Source: Candidatus Eiseniibacteriota bacterium
GTDB lineage: Bacteria > Orphanbacterota > Orphanbacteria > Orphanbacterales > Orphanbacteraceae
Direction of reading: 5' to 3'
NCBI GenBank assembly: GCA_029262235.1
Contig: JAJCZU010000007.1
Span: 62,001 to 126,000 of the forward strand
Length of the DNA: 64,000 bases
The notes under the pieces are model-generated. The model made no database searches. It saw only the letters and a program-made list of their open reading frames with translations, and was not told the origin of the DNA. Of this stretch, positions 17,273-26,700 are shown piece by piece (the first letter of the stretch is position 1; each line of letters opens with the position of its first letter). A program made the translations under genes and the position numbers.

Positions 17273-19834
17273 TTGTCGATCGGGAACATCCAGCGCGACG
17301 AATGGCGCAAACTCGTTCTGCTGGCGAGCCTGCACTTTCTCGTAATCGCCGCGTTTACTCTCGCGCGCATTGCGCGTGACGGCTTCTTCCTCGCGGAGCT
17401 CCCGGCGGAAATGCTGCCGTACGTCTATATCGGCGTCGCCGTCTGGACCGCACTCGTCGTGGCGATCATGGGGCGCGTTTCGGGCGGCGCCCCCTCTCAT
17501 CGCATCCTGCAGTGGGCGCTCTTCGTAACGGGCCTGTCGCTCGTGGGATTCAGCTACTGGTTTCTGCACGCCGGCGAGTCCGCCGCGATCGCATTCTATC
17601 TCTGGAGCGGCGCCTACGGTCTCGTCCTCGTGTCGCAGTTCTGGATCCTTACGAACGAGCGCGTCAATTCGCGCGACGCAAAACGCATGTTCGGCTTCAT
17701 CGGCGCGAGCGGCATCCTGGGCGGTCTCGCAGGCGGTGCGTTCGCGACTTTTCTCGGCGGCATTCTGCCCACTCACGTGATCCTGCTGATCGCCGCGGGT
17801 ATCCACGCGGTCGGGGCGATTTTCGCGGGACGCTGCGCCGTTCTACCGAGCGAGGTCGCTCCGCAGCCGAGAGAACAGGCGCTCGCGGTCAGCATGCGGG
17901 GCGCGCTGCAGAACTCCTACGTGCGTCTGCTCGCGATGCTTTTCCTCGTCGGCGGCATCACGTCGGCCGTACTCGACTACCAGTTCAAGCTCTTCCTGCA
18001 GGATCAGTTCGAGCCGGAAAGAATCACATCGCTGCTCGGTACGTTCTACGGCGCGCAGAATGTGCTCGCCCTGCTTGCCCAGCTCGGCGTGGCCGGTTTT
18101 CTACTGGCGAAGTTCGGAGCGCGCTTCGTTTCGATGGCGCTCCCCGCCGGGATTCTGGTCGGGTCGATCGGAATCCTGGGCGCGCCCGTCTTTCTTTCCG
18201 TCCTCGGTACGCGCCTTTTCGACGCCACCCTGCGCGTTTCCATTTCGCGCACGGCGTGGGAGTTTCTCTACTTTCCCCTTCCCGACAACGTACGCGCGCA
18301 ATCGAAGCGATTCATCGATGTCGTGATCAGCCGAAGCGCCGACGCGGGCGCGGGAATCATCGTCATCGTGCTCGGGCTTGCCGGAGTCACGAGCGTAACA
18401 GGACTCTCGGTCGCCATTCTCGTGCTCGCGGCAGGATGGATCGCCGTCGAGATCGGCGTAAGTCGCAGCTACAAGGAGCAGGTCGCGAAGCAGCTGCGGC
18501 GAGGCGTGATGCAGAGGCCCGATCAGGCGGAGCGCACTTCGGCTCTGAAAGATCTGCATCGGGACTTCGACTGGGAGCGGGAGCTGCAGAGCGATGACGA
18601 ATCGACCGTCGTCTACGCGCTCGACATCCTTCGCAGCACAAGCCCCGAAACGATCGAGAACGAGCGCCAGTACCTGCTTCATCACCCCTCGCCACGGGTG
18701 CGTGCCCGCGCTCTTTCGATCCTGATCGCGAGCGGAGCGAAGGTCGAAGACGTGGCGTGGGAGCAGCCGGTCGACACGACCCTTCGCTCAGGGGACGCGA
18801 CGGCGGAAGTCGCCCTGGAAGAGACACCGGCCGACCGTGTTGCTGTCGCGGCCGCGGCGGCGCGCGGTTTCGGGTCGGACATCCCGAGGCGCCGACTGCC
18901 CGAACTCATCCACGACCCCGAGCCGGACGTCCGCCATGTCGCGTATCGAAGCGCGGGGCAGATCCGCATGCGCGAACTCGTCGGGCCGCTGCTTGAGAAG
19001 CTCGAGGACCCGGCCGAACGCGGTCCGGCGCGAACCGGCCTTACTCTTTATGGAGAAAGTATTGTCGGCGCGCTCGGCGACTATCTTGCCGACCCCGCCA
19101 CGAAGATGTCGATCCGCCTCGAGATCGTGAAGATCCTGCGCGCGACAGGAACGCAGGACGCGGCGCTGGCCCTCTTTCGTTCCGGCCATCTGGCAACGGA
19201 CAGGCTCGTGCTGAACGAGGTACTGCGTGCGCTGAACGACGTGCGGACGCGGGACCCTGAAATCGTGCTCCCCTGGAGCATCGTGCGGAAACGTCTCGAT
19301 CAGGAGATCAAGCGGTTCTGCGAGCGCATCGTCCAGGAACGATCGATCCGCTCGATCCCCGACGAGCCCGTGCGGAACCTGCTCAGCCGCGTCTTGAAAG
19401 AGAAGGCGGACCAGTCTCTCGAGCGCATCTTCCGTCGTCTCGCGCTCGTATACAACGCGCGCGAAACCATACTGGCCTACGACGGGTATCGCAGCGGGAA
19501 CGAGCGCCTCCGCGCGCAGTCGATCGAATACCTCGAATCGATACTGGAAAGCGACCACAAACAGAAACTACTTCCCGTTCTCGAAGCCCGCACGGAGGAA
19601 CAGCGCGTGCGGCTTGCCGGGCTCGTGCTCGAACGCGGTTCCCCTTCTTCCTACGGTACCGTGATGGAGCTGCTCGAAAGCCGCGAGAGTCATCTGAACG
19701 CGTGGGGACTGTTTGCGGTGGGGCGCCTCGCGCTCGACATTCACCTGGACTCCGCGTACGGCGGACTTCGATCGAACGACCCGATCGTACGCGACACGGC
19801 GGAGTGGGCGATCAAACGACTGACGGCCGCCTAG
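17273..19834 (+). CDS. Major-facilitator/nucleotide-translocase-like transporter fused to HEAT repeats
   Basis: The 853-residue protein starts at TTG 17273, with AGGAGG 8 nt upstream. Residues about 1-410 hold 11-12 membrane helices and resemble ADP/ATP translocase-like (NTT) or MFS carriers (RIARDGFFLAELPAEMLPYVYIG, then KRMFGFIGASGILGG). Residues about 430-853 are soluble and built of helical HEAT-like repeats (for example PRVRARALSILIASG and EPDVRHVAYRSAGQI). The substrate is not known, and free nucleotide transport should not be assumed. It follows cstA by 3 nt and overlaps the convergent GNAT gene by 4 nt. Confidence 0.75.
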   Translation: MSIGNIQRDEWRKLVLLASLHFLVIAAFTLARIARDGFFLAELPAEMLPYVYIGVAVWTALVVAIMGRVSGGAPSHRILQWALFVTGLSLVGFSYWFLHAGESAAIAFYLWSGAYGLVLVSQFWILTNERVNSRDAKRMFGFIGASGILGGLAGGAFATFLGGILPTHVILLIAAGIHAVGAIFAGRCAVLPSEVAPQPREQALAVSMRGALQNSYVRLLAMLFLVGGITSAVLDYQFKLFLQDQFEPERITSLLGTFYGAQNVLALLAQLGVAGFLLAKFGARFVSMALPAGILVGSIGILGAPVFLSVLGTRLFDATLRVSISRTAWEFLYFPLPDNVRAQSKRFIDVVISRSADAGAGIIVIVLGLAGVTSVTGLSVAILVLAAGWIAVEIGVSRSYKEQVAKQLRRGVMQRPDQAERTSALKDLHRDFDWERELQSDDESTVVYALDILRSTSPETIENERQYLLHHPSPRVRARALSILIASGAKVEDVAWEQPVDTTLRSGDATAEVALEETPADRVAVAAAAARGFGSDIPRRRLPELIHDPEPDVRHVAYRSAGQIRMRELVGPLLEKLEDPAERGPARTGLTLYGESIVGALGDYLADPATKMSIRLEIVKILRATGTQDAALALFRSGHLATDRLVLNEVLRALNDVRTRDPEIVLPWSIVRKRLDQEIKRFCERIVQERSIRSIPDEPVRNLLSRVLKEKADQSLERIFRRLALVYNARETILAYDGYRSGNERLRAQSIEYLESILESDHKQKLLPVLEARTEEQRVRLAGLVLERGSPSSYGTVMELLESRESHLNAWGLFAVGRLALDIHLDSAYGGLRSNDPIVRDTAEWAIKRLTAA

Positions 19835-20421
19835 GGATTCTCACGGAACGCGCGCTCCAGCCAGATCGGCTTCATTGCGGGAAGTTTCAGAATGCGCGTG
19901 CGGCTCAGCTTCGTGCCGAACTTTTTGCGCGCCCGGATCGAGGGGGCGTTTCTCGTGTCGACGAAGTTCGCGACGATCTCCCACCCTTCCTCCCGCAGCT
20001 TTTCATAAACGACGGCGATCATCGACTGAAACACTTTTCTGCCGCGAAACGCGGGGAATACGTAGCTCTGGTAGTGGTAGGCGACGCCCGGCGGCAGCGG
20101 CCACGCAGGAAGTCCGACGATGTCGAAGCAGGCGCGGTTGATCCATGTGTAACCGGCCACGGCCCCGTCGACTTTCGCGATCCAGCATTCGCTTTCGATC
20201 GCGAGCGCCCGCTCGAAGCTCGCGCGAAGCGCATCATCCCCATTGCGAATGAGTCGGGCGATTTCGTCGGCGGGGGCACGCGAAACGGTGGCCGTGCCGT
20301 CAACCGGCGCAATCGGAATGCCCAGCGAAAACTGGCCGTAGTAGAGATCGTAATAGCGAATGCCGAGCGGCGCGAGGGTATGGCCGAGCAGCGTGCGCAG
20401 CTTCGACAGCGCGCCGCTCAC
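19831..20421 (-). CDS. GNAT-family N-acetyltransferase
   Basis: The 196-residue protein fits the GNAT fold: a central strand AKVDGAVAGYTWINR, then YHYQSYVFPAFRGRKVFQSMI, where the R-G-R-K loop binds acetyl-CoA, and VDTRNAPSIRARKKFGTKL near the end. The substrate is unknown. It overlaps the upstream CPBP gene by 4 nt and its 3' end overlaps the transporter-HEAT gene by 4 nt. Confidence 0.85.
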   Translation of the reverse strand: MSGALSKLRTLLGHTLAPLGIRYYDLYYGQFSLGIPIAPVDGTATVSRAPADEIARLIRNGDDALRASFERALAIESECWIAKVDGAVAGYTWINRACFDIVGLPAWPLPPGVAYHYQSYVFPAFRGRKVFQSMIAVVYEKLREEGWEIVANFVDTRNAPSIRARKKFGTKLSRTRILKLPAMKPIWLERAFRENP

Positions 20422-21170
20422 TGAAAGATGACGCCTTTGCGCCAGAGCGCGAGCAGGTCCATTCCGAGTGCCACGGTACCGTGGAGCAGAACGCCGCCGA
20501 AGATGCTGCGCGTGCGAAGCGCCGTGTATCCGAGCGCGGCCCCCGCGATAATCGACCCGATCGCTTCGGGAAACGGTTTGGCGTAGTGAATCAAGCTGTA
20601 CGGAATCGTCGAGATCACAACCGCGTTGTGAATACCGAACCGTCCTTCGATGCCGAACAGCAGAAATCCGCGGAAGAAGAACTCGAGCGCGATGAAGCGC
20701 GTCACGTAAATCACTTCCCAGATCGCGATCTCGCGCCAGCCTGGCCCCAGGTTTTCGACGAACGGATACTTGCGAATGAACGCGTCCTGCGTGGAAGCCC
20801 AGAAGAGCGCCGGGATCATCACCGCGAGCATGAGCGCGTAGAGAGCCACGGTCCGTCTGCTCAGGTAGATGCGAAATCCGTAACGCGCCGGCGATTCGCG
20901 AAAAATGCCGACAAGAAGAAGAACGGGGAGCGCCAGGTAGAACAGAAAACCCCAGCTTGCCCAGTAGATCCGCGATTCGAGGCCGCGCGGGTCCCAGGAG
21001 CCCCAGTCAGGGTTCAGGTCGCGCGGCCACGGAAAGCCGCCGCGAAAGATCAGCAGGATCAGCAGGACGCACGAAATCCACAGCACGACGCGCGCGCGCT
21101 TGTCGTCGTCGGCAAACGACGGCCTCGGTAGATCGGGAACGGGCCCGAAGATGCGGTCAAGGATCGACAT
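20418..21170 (-). CDS. CPBP-family intramembrane protease-like protein with an altered first motif
   Basis: The 250-residue protein has about seven membrane helices and the layout of CPBP (CAAX protease and bacteriocin-processing) proteins. The usual EExxxR motif appears as LEFFFRG, so the first Glu is replaced by Leu. The second motif region contains YSLIHYAKP and the third LLHGTVALGMD. The His residues remain, so it may still act, or it may be a non-proteolytic relative. It is co-transcribed with the GNAT gene. Confidence 0.75.
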   Translation of the reverse strand: MSILDRIFGPVPDLPRPSFADDDKRARVVLWISCVLLILLIFRGGFPWPRDLNPDWGSWDPRGLESRIYWASWGFLFYLALPVLLLVGIFRESPARYGFRIYLSRRTVALYALMLAVMIPALFWASTQDAFIRKYPFVENLGPGWREIAIWEVIYVTRFIALEFFFRGFLLFGIEGRFGIHNAVVISTIPYSLIHYAKPFPEAIGSIIAGAALGYTALRTRSIFGGVLLHGTVALGMDLLALWRKGVIFQ

Positions 21171-21250
21171 AACGTTTCCTATGATATGATCGCCCGGCTG
21201 AAATGCGAAGCTCCGTTTCCGAAATGTCGCAGGCCCGAGGTACCGCTCTG

Positions 21251-22231
21251 ATGAACGGCGTCAGCATCATCGTTCCCCTCTATAACAAAGAACGTTCGGT
21301 CGTTTCCGCGATCGAAAAGGCCCTCGGGCAATCCTCGCGCGATTTCGAACTGATCGTGGTCGACGACGGAAGCACCGACGGCTCGGTAGCCGCGCTCGCG
21401 CCGTTCGAAGACCGCATTCGGCTGCTGACGCAGAAGAACGCCGGACCTTCGGCCGCACGGAACGCCGGCGCGCGTCTGGCAAAGTTCCCGGTACTCGCGT
21501 TTCTCGACGCCGACGACGAAATCCACGAGAACTTCGTCCGATCCCATCTCGCCGTAAGAAGCGCGCATCCGGACGTGGAACTTTCGCTTAACTCGTTCGA
21601 AGTCGTGCGCGGAGGAAAGCGCGAACGGCGGGAGGACCTGCCCGCCCGCGGGGGCACTCTTCGCGCCGATGTCACGGATTCCACGCCCGGATCCGGCGCC
21701 GCGGACAGCAGCGGCGCGCTGCTCGTGAGCCGCTTTCATTCCCGGTTCGTGATCAACGTGCACTCGGGCGGCTACTGCATCAACCGCTCGCTTTTCGAAC
21801 GGTGCGGCGGGTATGAAGAAGCGTTGCGCTGCTGGGAGATCACGGACGCGCTTACGAAGTTCAGCCTGGAAGCAAAGGAGATCGCCGTACTGGGAGAGTT
21901 CCTTTCGACGAAGATCGAGGACACGGGGAACAGTCAGTGGGGCAACTATAATCGAGACATGAATCAATTCCGTATTTACTGCGCGAACATCATGGCCCGC
22001 ATCCCCGCTATTCCCGACGAGTCGCGCGGGCCGTATTTCGCGGAGATCGAAAGCCTCTGCACGAAACTCTGGCGGTCGTTTGCACTGACCGAACTTGCCG
22101 CCACGTATCGCAAGGCCGCCTCGCTCCCCGGCGCGGCCGGCCACTTCTCTCCTCCGGGCAAGGTCGCGCTGACAGCGAAAATGGCGGGCCTTTTCCTGAA
22201 GCCGCCGGCACCATCGGGCGGGCCGGCATGA
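21251..22231 (+). CDS. Family 2 glycosyltransferase
   Basis: The 326-residue protein begins with the GT2 nucleotide-binding strand VSIIVPLYNKERS, followed by VVDDGSTDGS, AGPSAARNAG and the metal-binding DADDE. The start is placed at ATG 21251, directly before the domain; ATGs at 21203 and 21224 are in frame and possible. The C-terminal third is less conserved. Acceptor and sugar are unknown. Its stop overlaps the Rieske gene start (ATGA), an unusual pairing. Confidence 0.88.
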   Translation: MNGVSIIVPLYNKERSVVSAIEKALGQSSRDFELIVVDDGSTDGSVAALAPFEDRIRLLTQKNAGPSAARNAGARLAKFPVLAFLDADDEIHENFVRSHLAVRSAHPDVELSLNSFEVVRGGKRERREDLPARGGTLRADVTDSTPGSGAADSSGALLVSRFHSRFVINVHSGGYCINRSLFERCGGYEEALRCWEITDALTKFSLEAKEIAVLGEFLSTKIEDTGNSQWGNYNRDMNQFRIYCANIMARIPAIPDESRGPYFAEIESLCTKLWRSFALTELAATYRKAASLPGAAGHFSPPGKVALTAKMAGLFLKPPAPSGGPA

Positions 22232-23349
22232 CGACCTGGCGCGGGAACGGAAAGGACGAACCAGACTCCATGACATTTACGATCGACCCCGATATTCGCA
22301 AAGCCTCCACGCCCCCGTCGCGGGTCTACACCGACTCCGCCGTTTACGAGCGGGCGCTCGAGCACATCTTCGCCCGCTCCTGGCAGTGGGTGGGCCACGA
22401 GGATCTGGCGCGCGTGCCGGGTTCCGTTCATCCGTTCACGCTTCTCGAAGGCTCGCTGGCCGAGCCGCTGCTGCTGACGCGCGACCGCGAAGACGTACTG
22501 CGCTGTCTTTCGAACGTCTGCACGCATCGCGGCAATCTCGTCTGTGAATCGCCCGGGATCGAGGCCGGACTCCGGTGCCGCTATCACGGCCGCAAGTTCG
22601 GGCTCGACGGTTCGTTTCAGTCGATGCCCGAATTCGAAGAAACCGCGAACTTCCCGGCCGAATCGGATTCGCTTCCGAAGCTCGCGCTCGAACGCGAAGG
22701 GCCGTTTCTGTTCACCTCGCTCTCGCCGGCGCATGCGTTCGAAGACTGGATGGCGCCGGTGCGCGATCGCGTGGGCTGGCTTCCGCTCCACGAATTTCAG
22801 TACGACGCCTCGCGCGCGCGCGAGTATCTCGTCGACGCGAACTGGGCACTCTACTGCGAAAACTATCTCGAGGGCTTCCACATTCCGTTCGTGCACGCGA
22901 GCCTCGGGGCCGCTCTCGACTACGGCAGCTACCGCACAGAGCTTTTTCAGCACGGATCGCTTCAGCTCGGCGTCGCAAAAGGGGGCGAAAGTACGTTCGA
23001 CCTTCCCGCAGGCTCTCCCGATCGCGGAACGGCGATCGCGGGCTACTACTTCTGGCTCTTTCCGAACATCATGCTGAACTTCTATCCGTGGGGACTCAGC
23101 GTGAACGTCGTAAAACCGCTCGGCGCTCTTCGCACGCGTGTCTCGTTTCTGCCGTACGTCTGGAAGCCGGAGCTGCTGGGCGAGGGCGCCGGCGCCGATC
23201 TCGATCGTGTGGAGCGCGAGGACGAGGCGATCGTCGAAGCCGTGCAGCGCGGCGTTCACTCGCGACTCTACGACCGGGGGCGCTACTCGCCGACACGCGA
23301 GACGGGTACGCACCATTTTCACCGCATGCTCGCCTCGTTCCTGGCCTGA
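22228..23349 (+). CDS. Rieske-type aromatic-ring/choline oxygenase-like protein
   Basis: The 373-residue protein has an N-terminal Rieske [2Fe-2S] domain with C98-x-H100 (VCTHRGN) and C117-x2-H120 (CRYHG). The catalytic domain carries the mononuclear iron motif NYLEGFHIPFVH. This fits the alpha subunit family that includes ring-hydroxylating oxygenases, choline monooxygenase and CntA. No ferredoxin or reductase gene is adjacent, and the substrate is unknown. An internal ATG at 22270 is a possible start, but the overlap with the glycosyltransferase stop favours 22228. Confidence 0.88.
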   Translation: MTTWRGNGKDEPDSMTFTIDPDIRKASTPPSRVYTDSAVYERALEHIFARSWQWVGHEDLARVPGSVHPFTLLEGSLAEPLLLTRDREDVLRCLSNVCTHRGNLVCESPGIEAGLRCRYHGRKFGLDGSFQSMPEFEETANFPAESDSLPKLALEREGPFLFTSLSPAHAFEDWMAPVRDRVGWLPLHEFQYDASRAREYLVDANWALYCENYLEGFHIPFVHASLGAALDYGSYRTELFQHGSLQLGVAKGGESTFDLPAGSPDRGTAIAGYYFWLFPNIMLNFYPWGLSVNVVKPLGALRTRVSFLPYVWKPELLGEGAGADLDRVEREDEAIVEAVQRGVHSRLYDRGRYSPTRETGTHHFHRMLASFLA

Positions 23350-23472
23350 ACGGTCGCGTTTCCGCTTCCTTGGCTCACGAAATCACGCCGATTCGGGCCT
23401 TTCCTGCCCTTTCCTTCGCCCCCGCCGGCTCTCCCCCCGGAATTGGTAGGTCTCACGCCTCTTCGAATCCCT

Positions 23473-23478
23473 TATGAT
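23473..23478 (+). promoter_or_regulatory. -10-like hexamer just before the kinase gene
   Basis: TATGAT ends only 9 nt before the ATG at 23488. If used, the transcript would begin almost at the start codon and be nearly leaderless. No good -35 is visible. Confidence 0.35.
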
Positions 23479-23487
23479 TGAAAGCAA

Positions 23488-26400
23488 ATGACGCTGCGAA
23501 CAAAAACAATCCTCCCGCTCATTCTCGCGGGGATCGCGATTCTGGGGGGCTGGGCGACGAACCCGGGCCAGGCAGGCGCGAATCCGACCGATGCGCCCCG
23601 GGCGGCGAATCAGTACGACGTCGAGCGGCTCTCTCTCGAAGACGGCGTTTCGCATAATCTCGTTTTCGATATCACGCAGGATCAAACCGGCTTCCTCTGG
23701 TTCGGGACGATGTACGGTCTCGTTCGTTATGACGGCGACGCGTACCGCTTTTATCGCCACGACCCCGACGACTCGCTTTCCCTTTCGAACGACGACATCG
23801 TCACCATTCACGTCGACCGGCGCGGCGATCTCTGGCTCGGCACGTACGGCGGCGGCGTGAATCACTTCGACCGCGCCCGCAACGTGTTCGTCCGCTATCT
23901 CCCGAACGCCGACAACCCCGACGCCCTGCACCACGGCATCATCTGGGACATCGACGAAGACGCGAGCGGTCACATCTGGGTCGGGACCGAAGCCGGCGGA
24001 CTGGCGCGGATCGATCCGGCCACCCGAACCGTGCGGACGTACCGTGCGCATGCCGACGACCCCCGCTCCATTCCCCACGACCACGTCGGCTCGCTGAGCA
24101 TGGGCGCACACGGCCGTCTTTACGTCGGCACGTCAGCAGGCCTTTGCGAATACGACGAAACGACCGACTCGTTCACTCGCATCGACACTATCCCCGGGCT
24201 CGACCCGGAGCTGCTGACGCTTCCCGTGAACGCGCTGGCAACGGACAAAAGCGGCACCACCTGGCTCGGCACGCTCGGCGGCGGCATCATCGGCATCGCC
24301 GGCACCGGCAGCGGCGAAGGCATTGCCGGCAGTGCCGCCGACCATGAACTGCGCGCGCACTACCGCTACGACGCCGGCGACCCCGCGTCGCTCATCTTCG
24401 ACTGGGTGACGACGATCGCCATCGTCGACTCGCGCATCTGGGCGGGGACGTTTCGCGGTATGGCCGCGCTGCGCGAAGACGGTTCGTTCGATCGATACGA
24501 GAACGCGCCGGGCGATGACCACAGCCTGCGCACGAATTACGTCGTCGCGATTCATCAGGATCGATCCGGAGTCGTCTGGGTCGGTTCGTACGAAGGCGGC
24601 GCGCACAAACTGCGCCCGCGCGGATCCCTCGTGCGCCATGTGCGCGGCACGGGAGGAGAAACCGACACACCGATTCAGCATGTCACGTCCCTCGAGCCGT
24701 ACGCGCCAGGAATCGTCGCGATCGGAACGAAGGGCGGCCTGTTCTTCTGGAATCGTGCGGAGAATGTCATCCGCCCGTTCGAAGCAGCGAAGCTGCCGGT
24801 TCCCCGGGTTCGTTCGCTGGCGGCGGATCACGACCGGCGTCTCTGGGTCGGCACGGCCGCCGGACTCGCGGTACTCGCGCCCGACGACGCGACCGGCGAT
24901 GCATACAATACGGCGCAAACGTTCCTGAACGTGCCGGGCGATTCCACATCGCTGCCGCACAATCAGGTGAACGCGCTCCTGGTCGATCACACCGGCACCG
25001 TCTGGGCGGGAACCGGGGGCGGCGGACTGGCGCGTAATCACGCGGACACACAATCGTTTTCCACGTTCCGCCACGATCCGGACGACGCGCGGTCGATCGC
25101 CGGGAACTACATACAATCGCTGTTCGAAGACGCGCAGGGCAGAATCTGGACGTCGAGTTATCAGGGCCTTTCGCGTCTCGACGACCGGCGCACGGGGTTC
25201 GATCACTTTCCGACCGACCCGGCGGACCCCGCGAGCATCAGCAGCAACTACGTGTACGTAATACACGAAGACGAGTCCGGTCGGATCTGGTTCGGCACGG
25301 GGAACGGTCTCAATCTTTACGATGACGCCACGGGCCGGTTTCGCCATTTCCGCGAAGAGGCCGGTCTTCCGAACAACGTGATCGCCGGTATCGCGCCGTC
25401 GTCGGACGGGCGTTTCTGGCTCAGCACGAACCGCGGGCTCGCCGAGTTCGACCCGGAGCGCGGCATGGTCGTGCGCACGGTCGACGCGAGCCAGGGAGCG
25501 CAGAGCAATCTTTTCGCCGAGGGCGCATACGCCACTCTCGATGGCGGCCAGCTCGTGTTCGGCGGCGTGAACGGGTTCAACGTGTTTCATCCCGACAGCG
25601 TGCTTTCGCACGACCAGCCGCCTGAAACCGCCGTCACCTCGTTCTGGAATCAGCGTGACGAGCGGGCGCCGGTCGACGTGGTGACGCCCGCTCCCGTCCG
25701 CCTGCCGCACGACCGGAACCAGGTCGCGATCGGCTTCAGTGCATTCGACTTTCACGCGCCCGAAAAGACACAGTTCGAATACCGGCTGCTCGGAAAGAGC
25801 GCAGACGGCAACGACTGGACCCGCGCAGGGTCGGAACGTCTCGCGATGTATACGAACCTCGCGCCCGGCGAGTACACGTTCGAAGTGCGCGCACGGAACG
25901 CGGGCGGCGCATGGAGCCCGGAACCGGCAAGGCTCTCGCTCACGATCGACCCGCCATTCTGGCGCACGGCATGGTTCGCTGTGCTGGCGGCGCTCGCGAT
26001 CGGCGGGACCCTGCTTCTCACACACACGCTTCGCATCCGGCGCAAACTCGCGCTCGCGCACGCGATTCAGAACGCGCGCCTCGAGGAAGCGGAGATCGTG
26101 CGCAAGAAAGCCGCGGCCGACTTCCACGATGAACTCGGGCATCGCCTCGCCAAAATCGCGCTCTTCAGCGAAGTGATCAAGAACCGCATGACGAACGCCT
26201 CGTCCGACATTCGCGACTATCTGCAGAAGATCATCCGCGAATCGCATACGCTTTCGAACGACACGCGCGACTTCATCTGGTCGCTCGGCTCCGAAGAGAA
26301 GACGCTGCGCGATCTCGCCGCGTATCTGCGCGATTTCGGGAACGAGCTCTACGATCGCACCGACATCCGCTTCCGCTTCGAAGGCTGGGGCGAAGATCTC

Positions 26401-26700
26401 GATCGCATCGTGCTGCCGATCGACGTGCGCCGGCACACCACTGCGATCTTCAAAGAGGGCATGACGAACGCGCTGAAACACGCGTCGTGCAGCGAGGTCG
26501 CCCTGCAGGTCCGCGTGATCGGCGACCTCTACGAGATTTCGCTTCGCGACGACGGCGTCGGCTACACACGCCCCCAGGAAGACGACGGCAACGGTCTCAA
26601 GAACATGGAGAACCGCGCGCGGAAAATTCATGGCGAGATTCAGTTCAAGTCGGAGCCGGGGTCCGGGTCGCGCATCCAGCTCGTCCGGAGGTCGGAATGA
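23488..26700 (+). CDS. Hybrid sensor: beta-propeller (Reg_prop), Y_Y_Y domain and HisKA_3 histidine kinase
   Basis: The 1070-residue protein begins with a signal or anchor peptide. Residues about 40-690 contain repeated Reg_prop blades (for example GFLWFGTMYGLVRYD and GDLWLGTYGGGVNHFD). A Y_Y_Y domain follows (about 735-815), then one membrane helix (about 828-850). The cytoplasmic part has the HisKA_3 box DFHDELGHRLAKIALFS, with the phospho-accepting His near 880, and an HATPase domain ending with DGNGLKNMENRA. The periplasmic propeller probably senses polysaccharide breakdown products or envelope state. It overlaps the regulator gene by 4 nt. Confidence 0.92.
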   Translation: MTLRTKTILPLILAGIAILGGWATNPGQAGANPTDAPRAANQYDVERLSLEDGVSHNLVFDITQDQTGFLWFGTMYGLVRYDGDAYRFYRHDPDDSLSLSNDDIVTIHVDRRGDLWLGTYGGGVNHFDRARNVFVRYLPNADNPDALHHGIIWDIDEDASGHIWVGTEAGGLARIDPATRTVRTYRAHADDPRSIPHDHVGSLSMGAHGRLYVGTSAGLCEYDETTDSFTRIDTIPGLDPELLTLPVNALATDKSGTTWLGTLGGGIIGIAGTGSGEGIAGSAADHELRAHYRYDAGDPASLIFDWVTTIAIVDSRIWAGTFRGMAALREDGSFDRYENAPGDDHSLRTNYVVAIHQDRSGVVWVGSYEGGAHKLRPRGSLVRHVRGTGGETDTPIQHVTSLEPYAPGIVAIGTKGGLFFWNRAENVIRPFEAAKLPVPRVRSLAADHDRRLWVGTAAGLAVLAPDDATGDAYNTAQTFLNVPGDSTSLPHNQVNALLVDHTGTVWAGTGGGGLARNHADTQSFSTFRHDPDDARSIAGNYIQSLFEDAQGRIWTSSYQGLSRLDDRRTGFDHFPTDPADPASISSNYVYVIHEDESGRIWFGTGNGLNLYDDATGRFRHFREEAGLPNNVIAGIAPSSDGRFWLSTNRGLAEFDPERGMVVRTVDASQGAQSNLFAEGAYATLDGGQLVFGGVNGFNVFHPDSVLSHDQPPETAVTSFWNQRDERAPVDVVTPAPVRLPHDRNQVAIGFSAFDFHAPEKTQFEYRLLGKSADGNDWTRAGSERLAMYTNLAPGEYTFEVRARNAGGAWSPEPARLSLTIDPPFWRTAWFAVLAALAIGGTLLLTHTLRIRRKLALAHAIQNARLEEAEIVRKKAAADFHDELGHRLAKIALFSEVIKNRMTNASSDIRDYLQKIIRESHTLSNDTRDFIWSLGSEEKTLRDLAAYLRDFGNELYDRTDIRFRFEGWGEDLDRIVLPIDVRRHTTAIFKEGMTNALKHASCSEVALQVRVIGDLYEISLRDDGVGYTRPQEDDGNGLKNMENRARKIHGEIQFKSEPGSGSRIQLVRRSE

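Noticed and set aside
24133-26631. Open frame of 832 codons opposite the propeller kinase
   Set aside because: The kinase frame has complete domains; the antisense product has none.
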